A stretch of DNA of 34,537 bases from a virus, in IMG/VR virus record IMGVR_UViG_3300027996_000099, positions 1 through 34,537 of that record; one strand, given 5' to 3'. Numbering within the stretch: the first letter of the stretch is position 1; each line of letters starts with the position of its first letter. Below, one piece after another: positions 31,094-34,537 of this stretch. The notes under the pieces are model-generated. The model saw only the letters and a list, made by a program, of their open reading frames with translations, was not told the DNA's origin and did no database searches. Position numbers and translations under genes: made by a program.

Positions 31094-31258
31094 CTATCCA
31101 AATTTCATAAATTCAACTAAGAAACTCACAACAAGAAAAGAAATCCCGACATATAACAAAACGACTCCAGTAGAAAACAATGTGTCGGGTATTTCTTTTT
31201 CCAAATATTTAAGTAATAATATTAATATTAAACTAGATATAGCAATAATCCAAATCAT
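31094..31258 (-). CDS. Small two-pass membrane protein (54 aa)
   Basis: On the minus strand AAGGAG lies seven bases before the ATG. The product has two hydrophobic segments (about 2-16 and 32-50) around a short charged loop (KYLEKEIPDT). It follows the gene at 31346-31921 on the same strand and is probably co-transcribed. A long inverted repeat (31136-31199) lies within it. Not recognised; small membrane proteins of this sort are often lysis or exclusion factors, but nothing here shows that. Confidence 0.55.
   Translation of the reverse strand: MIWIIAISSLILILLLKYLEKEIPDTLFSTGVVLLYVGISFLVVSFLVEFMKFG
31136..31199. repeat. Long inverted repeat, possible bidirectional terminator
   Basis: A 16-base arm (31136-31151, containing CCCGACA) pairs with 31183-31199 (TGTCGGG, one bulged T, ATTTCTTTT) around a 31-nt loop. 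Both strands end the stem in a T-rich run. It lies where the plus transcript of the truncated terminase meets the minus transcript. Confidence 0.5.
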
Positions 31259-31345
31259 TTTTATTTCTCCTTGTAATTCTTTTTTACATTCAAAATTGAA
31301 GCAGTTATTTCAATTTCTTTCCAATAATCATTAACGATTATACCT

Positions 31346-31921
31346 CTAATCTATTTCCATTAATTCGTGACTGATTAAATGCCACATCTTACTTTCACAA
31401 TAATAGACTTCCAGCTCAATTATATCTTCATTAGAATCTTTAATCTTTACCTTATAGTTTCCTTCAATTGTTCCTTCAACTAATTCTACTTCTTCATGTT
31501 CAACTATAGTCAAATTATTAAAATAATCAACAAATTCTTGATTATCTATATAGCATGATTCTTCATGTCTCTCAACAACAATTTTTTCTGTTCCTGGTCT
31601 TGGTTTAGATCTTCCTTTAGGTAGATAAGAAATCATTATCAAGTGTCTTCCTTTAGACTTGCCTTTCTTATCTTCTCTATAGTCTATAATCATTGCCTGG
31701 TCAAGTGATTTTGAATAAAACAAATAAAGACCGTCTTTTTCTGTATAACTTCTGCCTCTCTTTATCAACTCTTTTATTGATCTTTTGAAAAGAAGCTCAA
31801 TTTCTCTCTCTTCCAATTCGTTTCTCTCAACTTTTCTTTGAACTGAATGCTTAGTATCAATAATCCACTTTCCTTTGAATGAATACAGGTATTCGTTTCC
31901 CAGATCCAGTGATTCAATCAC
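31346..31921 (-). CDS. Unknown protein (191 aa or more) with cryptic tag upstream
   Basis: The first standard start is GTG at 31921, but the strong ribosome site AAAGGAGG is 35 bases further up. In frame from an ATC five bases after that site (31951), the sequence reads INIKKENNIYVIES, closely like the late tag (compare IKIIKENGIYSIMES). So translation may begin at ATC, or an ATG was lost. The body has DTKHSVQRKVERNELEEREIELLFKRSI, a helical H-x(3)-R-x(3)-R pattern, then an alpha-beta region and an acidic C-terminus. I recognise no family. Its promoter (32055-32083) and 72-bp repeat are described separately. Confidence 0.65.
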   Translation of the reverse strand: MIESLDLGNEYLYSFKGKWIIDTKHSVQRKVERNELEEREIELLFKRSIKELIKRGRSYTEKDGLYLFYSKSLDQAMIIDYREDKKGKSKGRHLIMISYLPKGRSKPRPGTEKIVVERHEESCYIDNQEFVDYFNNLTIVEHEEVELVEGTIEGNYKVKIKDSNEDIIELEVYYCESKMWHLISHELMEID

Positions 31922-31925
31922 ATAG

Positions 31926-32078
31926 ATATTATTTTCTTTCTTGATATTGATAACAACCTCCTTTAATCAATGATCTACTATAAGTATACACGATTTAATA
32001 TTATTTTCTTTCTTGATATTGATAACAACCTCCTTTAATCAATGATCTACTATAAGTATACACGATTTAATATTATTT
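31926..32078 (-). repeat. 72-bp tandem duplication of a promoter and ribosome-site region
   Basis: Two identical 72-base units (31926-31997 and 31998-32069) plus nine further bases. Each contains, on the minus strand, TATACTTATAGTAGATC, AAAGGAGG and the start of the cryptic tag. Only the outer copy has a -35 box. Confidence 0.95.
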
Positions 32079-32083
32079 GTCAA
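32055..32083 (-). promoter_or_regulatory. Minus-strand sigma70-like promoter
   Basis: On the minus strand TTGACA (32083-32078), 17-nt spacer, TATACT (32060-32055), then TATAGTAGATCATTGATTA. It is divergent from the terminase late promoter. Confidence 0.7.
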
Positions 32084-32090
32084 CATATAT

Positions 32091-32098
32091 TATAAATA
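32091..32098 (+). promoter_or_regulatory. Late promoter of terminase gene
   Basis: A perfect TATAAATA, eight bases from the minus-strand -35 box. GTGGAGG precedes the ATG at 32120. Confidence 0.65.
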
Positions 32099-32119
32099 AC
32101 AGTATGTGGAGGAAATATA

Positions 32120-33769
32120 ATGGCTAAACGTAAAACTAAAAAGAAGAAACAAAACAAATCTATACTAGAGTGTGATTCAACGTGGTATAATGGAATGACT
32201 GGCGTACTCAAAGCGGGCGTAGATGTATCAGAGTTTTTTCATGATACAGAAGAAGGTCATTATCGTATGGAAGAAGTTCAGAAATGCATGAAAGATCCAA
32301 AGTACTTTATAAACCACTATGTACATATAAGAACCGCTGATGGCGATATTATTCAAGTAACACTTAGAGACTATCAAGAAGATTTTGTTGAAAATATATT
32401 AAACGAGAGATTCCTCATTACAATGATGGCAAGGCAGATGGGTAAAACTTCAACTGTATCAATGTGCTTCCTTTGGTATCTTCTTTTTAAAGATAACTTT
32501 AGAATACTGGTACTTGCTAATGTAGAAGATAAAGCAAAAGAAATCATAGAAGAAATAAAAACAATGATTGAGCATCTTCCTGTATGGCTACAAGAGGGAA
32601 TAAAAGCATGGAATGAGAAAACAATCTCACTTGCTAATGGATCTAAAATATCAGCAAGAGCTACAACAAAGAAATCTGGCCGTGGATCTGTAAACAGTAT
32701 AGTATATGTTGATGAGCTCGCGTTTATCGATGAAAATATTGTTTCTGGATTCATGAAATCAGCTTTACCATCTATCACTGCTGGTAAAGATACTAAAATG
32801 ATTATAACATCTACTCCACAAGGCAGAAACTATTTCTGGAAGATGTACACAGAAGCTAAGAATAGAATATCAGAATTCAAGCATTTATTTTATGAGTGGA
32901 CTCGACATCCTGATAGAGGAGAAGATTTTAAAAATACAATAATAAGTACTCTTGGTGAACGGGCGTGGAGAGGAGAATATCTATGTGCCTTTGAAGGTTC
33001 TTCTGCTACACTAATAAAAGGTGGTACTCTTGAAAAACTAGTTTCAATGGATCCAATTGAAGTAAGAGACTTATTTAAATTCGAAGAAGTATTGAATATA
33101 TACACACTTCCTCAAGAAGGTCATAACTATTTTGTTACACACGATCCATCGGAAGGACTGGGCGACGATTGGGATTATTCAGCAATCCATGTATTTGATG
33201 TTACAGATAAACATAGATTAAAACAAGTAGCAACAGTATATAACAATACAATTGGAGATGAAGACGCCCCATATGTATTAAATGAAATATGTAGATTATA
33301 TAATGATGCTTTTGAAATATCAGAAATAAACGTTTTCCCAGAAATACCTAGAAATCTAATAAAAAATTGTGATTACGATAATGTTTATTTTCATAACGAT
33401 GGAAGATGCGGACTGAAGATGGAACAATCAAAACGAAACAAAGGTCTTAAACAGATGCAAGACATGTTTGATAATAATTTTATAGAAGTTGTTGACTATC
33501 ACACTATACACGAATTAAATACTTTCATAAAAATACGAAACAAGTATCAAGCTGATAACGGAGAGCATGATGATTTAGTTACTTCAATGAACTTATTGTG
33601 CTATTTGTACTCGGATAAAGAACTATATAAACAACATATTGAAGACAAAGTGCAGTATATGAAAAAAGTTAGGCAAATGGATGTCAGCGATGAACCAGTA
33701 ATAATTTCTGATACCAGTGATCCTTATCATGGATTTATATCTGAAAGTGAAAGAGGAATGCTCGTTTAA
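32120..33769 (+). CDS. 17: Terminase large subunit gp17
   Basis: The packaging motor that pumps DNA into the prohead and cuts it. The 549-residue protein (T4: 610) has a lysine-rich start, the N-terminal block WYNGMTGV and LRDYQEDFVENILNERFLI, Walker A ARQMGKTS (104-111), Walker B VYVDELAFI, and coupling motif IITSTPQGRNYFWKMY. The C-terminal RNase H-like nuclease has acidic residues in HDPSEGLGDDWDYSAIHV and EHDDLVTSM. It is followed, after a minus-strand islet, by the tail sheath, as in the T4 order 17-18. The N-terminal block also occurs in the truncated paralogue at 30736. Confidence 0.95.
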   Translation: MAKRKTKKKKQNKSILECDSTWYNGMTGVLKAGVDVSEFFHDTEEGHYRMEEVQKCMKDPKYFINHYVHIRTADGDIIQVTLRDYQEDFVENILNERFLITMMARQMGKTSTVSMCFLWYLLFKDNFRILVLANVEDKAKEIIEEIKTMIEHLPVWLQEGIKAWNEKTISLANGSKISARATTKKSGRGSVNSIVYVDELAFIDENIVSGFMKSALPSITAGKDTKMIITSTPQGRNYFWKMYTEAKNRISEFKHLFYEWTRHPDRGEDFKNTIISTLGERAWRGEYLCAFEGSSATLIKGGTLEKLVSMDPIEVRDLFKFEEVLNIYTLPQEGHNYFVTHDPSEGLGDDWDYSAIHVFDVTDKHRLKQVATVYNNTIGDEDAPYVLNEICRLYNDAFEISEINVFPEIPRNLIKNCDYDNVYFHNDGRCGLKMEQSKRNKGLKQMQDMFDNNFIEVVDYHTIHELNTFIKIRNKYQADNGEHDDLVTSMNLLCYLYSDKELYKQHIEDKVQYMKKVRQMDVSDEPVIISDTSDPYHGFISESERGMLV

Positions 33770-33773
33770 ATCA

Positions 33774-33830
33774 ATTCTGATCGGTCTAGTTCTTTATCTA
33801 TTGAATAAAAACATAAAATGAATAGTAAGT
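33774..33830 (+). ncRNA. Possible structured RNA or paralogous non-coding element, copy B
   Basis: Gap-free partner of 14577-14633 (about two thirds identical), immediately after the terminase stop codon. TCAAT/ATTGA can pair across its left half. No open frame. Orientation is taken from copy A. Confidence 0.35.
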
Positions 33831-33867
33831 GTCGGGTAGAATAGTTTTGACGCTTAGAAACGATTTA

Positions 33868-34119
33868 TTAAAAAACGTCATAATCCAGTTTATAAGTTTT
33901 TCTCCAGAAAGATTTTTTCTCTACTCTCTCACCTACTTTTGTCAATTGCTCATCCGTAATATATTCAGGGCTTCCACAGAATCTTCCATCTGAAAAAATT
34001 CGTATAATTATACAGTATCCATCATCATTATATCCAACAACAACATGTTCTCCTATAATCTCTCTTTCAAATATATATACACGGACTCCTTTCACAATAT
34101 CATTTTTCTTAAATTTCAT
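33868..34119 (-). CDS. Small protein of unknown function (83 aa)
   Basis: On the minus strand GGAGGCAAT precedes the ATG. The product MKFKKNDIVKGVRVYIFEREIIGEHVVVGYNDDGYCIIIRIFSDGRF has the look of a small SH3-like beta-barrel, followed by a basic C-terminus (KKSFWRKTYKLDYD). It is the second gene of a two-gene minus transcript and ends facing the terminase gene. No family is certain. Confidence 0.65.
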   Translation of the reverse strand: MKFKKNDIVKGVRVYIFEREIIGEHVVVGYNDDGYCIIIRIFSDGRFCGSPEYITDEQLTKVGERVEKKSFWRKTYKLDYDVF

Positions 34120-34131
34120 ATTGCCTCCAAA

Positions 34132-34266
34132 TTAATTAACATTCTCAATATTAAAATTCTTAATCATCTTTAAAGCTGTATTTCCATTTCCAACTCTATC
34201 TGATATATATGTTATAGCTCCAAAAACTATCATGCTTAAAACTGATACTTTAATTAAAAATCTCAT
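34132..34266 (-). CDS. Small membrane-anchored or exported protein (44 aa)
   Basis: On the minus strand GAGGG precedes the ATG, and a full promoter lies at 34305-34333. The N-terminus MRFLIKVSVLSMIVFGAITYI is a signal anchor; a short polar tail follows. It starts the minus transcript that also carries the gene at 33868-34119. Unknown function. Confidence 0.6.
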   Translation of the reverse strand: MRFLIKVSVLSMIVFGAITYISDRVGNGNTALKMIKNFNIENVN

Positions 34267-34304
34267 TCTGAACCCTCAAGTATTAATCAATCAACTCTAG
34301 TATA

Positions 34305-34333
34305 AGTATACAGTATAATTAATCAAATGTCAA
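34305..34333 (-). promoter_or_regulatory. Minus-strand sigma70-like promoter
   Basis: On the minus strand TTGACA (34333-34328), 17-nt spacer, TATACT (34310-34305), then TATACTAGAGTTGATTGATTA. Divergent from the sheath late promoter. Confidence 0.7.
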
Positions 34334-34341
34334 GAGTTTTT

Positions 34342-34349
34342 TATAAATA
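34342..34349 (+). promoter_or_regulatory. Late promoter of tail sheath gene
   Basis: A perfect TATAAATA eight bases after the minus-strand promoter; the sheath ATG is 31 bases further and has only a weak AAAAGAAA site. Confidence 0.6.
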
Positions 34350-34380
34350 AAAGTAATAAAAACTTTTTAAAAGAAATCAA

Positions 34381-34537
34381 ATGATAAATCTAGGAAAAAT
34401 AAAATTTTCGACAGAAGTAAAACAAGTACAAGAAGAGCAGGGAAACTTCTATGGCTGTAGTTGGATGCAAACTAACTGGGGTCCTATTAAGCAACTTGTA
34501 TCTGTTAGAGACAATAAAGAATTGGATTTACTTTTTG
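34381..34537 (+). CDS. 18: Tail sheath protein gp18, N-terminal fragment
   Basis: Only the first 52 residues are in the window; the gene runs off the right edge. After a short variable start, TNWGPIKQLVSVRDNKELDLLF matches the N-terminal pattern of contractile sheath proteins (T4: GKFQWGPAFQIKQVTNEVDLVNTFG). Location directly after gp17 fits T4 gene order. The sheath contracts to drive the tube through the envelope. Confidence 0.75.
   Translation, partial: MINLGKIKFSTEVKQVQEEQGNFYGCSWMQTNWGPIKQLVSVRDNKELDLLF

Noticed and set aside
31259-31345. 29-codon minus-strand frame between two minus-strand genes
   Set aside because: No ATG, GTG or TTG start near a ribosome site; only ATT would serve.

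Overview
The window is part of the genome of a large, AT-rich, T4-like myovirus (class Caudoviricetes). The evidence is a set of recognisable T4-type proteins: NrdD, gp47, RegA, a gp48/54-like tube protein, a gp27-like hub, gp4, gp20, gp21, gp22, gp23, UvsX, gp41, gp25, gp6, gp17 and the start of gp18. The host is unknown. It is probably a low-GC, Gram-negative-type bacterium able to live without oxygen, because the phage carries an anaerobic ribonucleotide reductase and two exported proteases, one with a clear lipobox. No tRNA, CRISPR array or insertion sequence was seen.

Layout. 1-3081: nucleotide metabolism and replication control (NrdD, a small gene, gp47, a zinc ribbon, RegA). 3080-12450: late genes for tube and hub, then head genes in T4-like order (gp4, portal gp20, protease gp21, scaffold gp22, capsid gp23), closed by a strong terminator. 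12449-14485: a homing-endonuclease-like insertion. 14482-19250: replication genes (UvsX, gp41) among small unknown genes. 19249-30521: baseplate and fibre genes (gp25, gp6, a baseplate protein, a beta-helix fibre) interrupted by an early-type block with two HtrA-like exported proteases and a zinc-finger cluster. 30490-34537: a truncated terminase paralogue, the full terminase gp17, islets of small minus-strand genes, and the start of the tail sheath.

Two promoter classes can be read directly. One is sigma70-like (TTGACA or TTTACT, 16-17 nt, TATAAT or TATACT) and precedes replication, accessory and minus-strand genes. The other is a T4-like late element (TATAAATA or AATAAATA) and precedes virion genes. 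Four virion genes have a late element followed by a conserved leader, three times with an AATAGT/ACTATT inverted repeat, and lack a visible Shine-Dalgarno.

The most interesting observation is a short N-terminal peptide, roughly K-I-I-K-E-N-G-(K/I)-(W/Y)-x-(I/L), at the start of six otherwise dissimilar small proteins scattered through the late operons. A seventh, degenerate copy lies on the minus strand. The attached bodies include a GNAT acetyltransferase and an HExxH metallopeptidase. The tag is usually followed by an (I/L)-x-E motif like the T4 gp21 cleavage site, and gp21 is encoded here. I infer a capsid-targeting tag on internal proteins packaged with the DNA and perhaps injected; this is untested. 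Other notable points are an in-frame fusion upstream of gp22 with an embedded late promoter and start, a 15-residue coiled-coil module shared by the scaffold and a cysteine-rich protein, a 72-bp tandem promoter duplication, and a paralogous 57-nt non-coding element.
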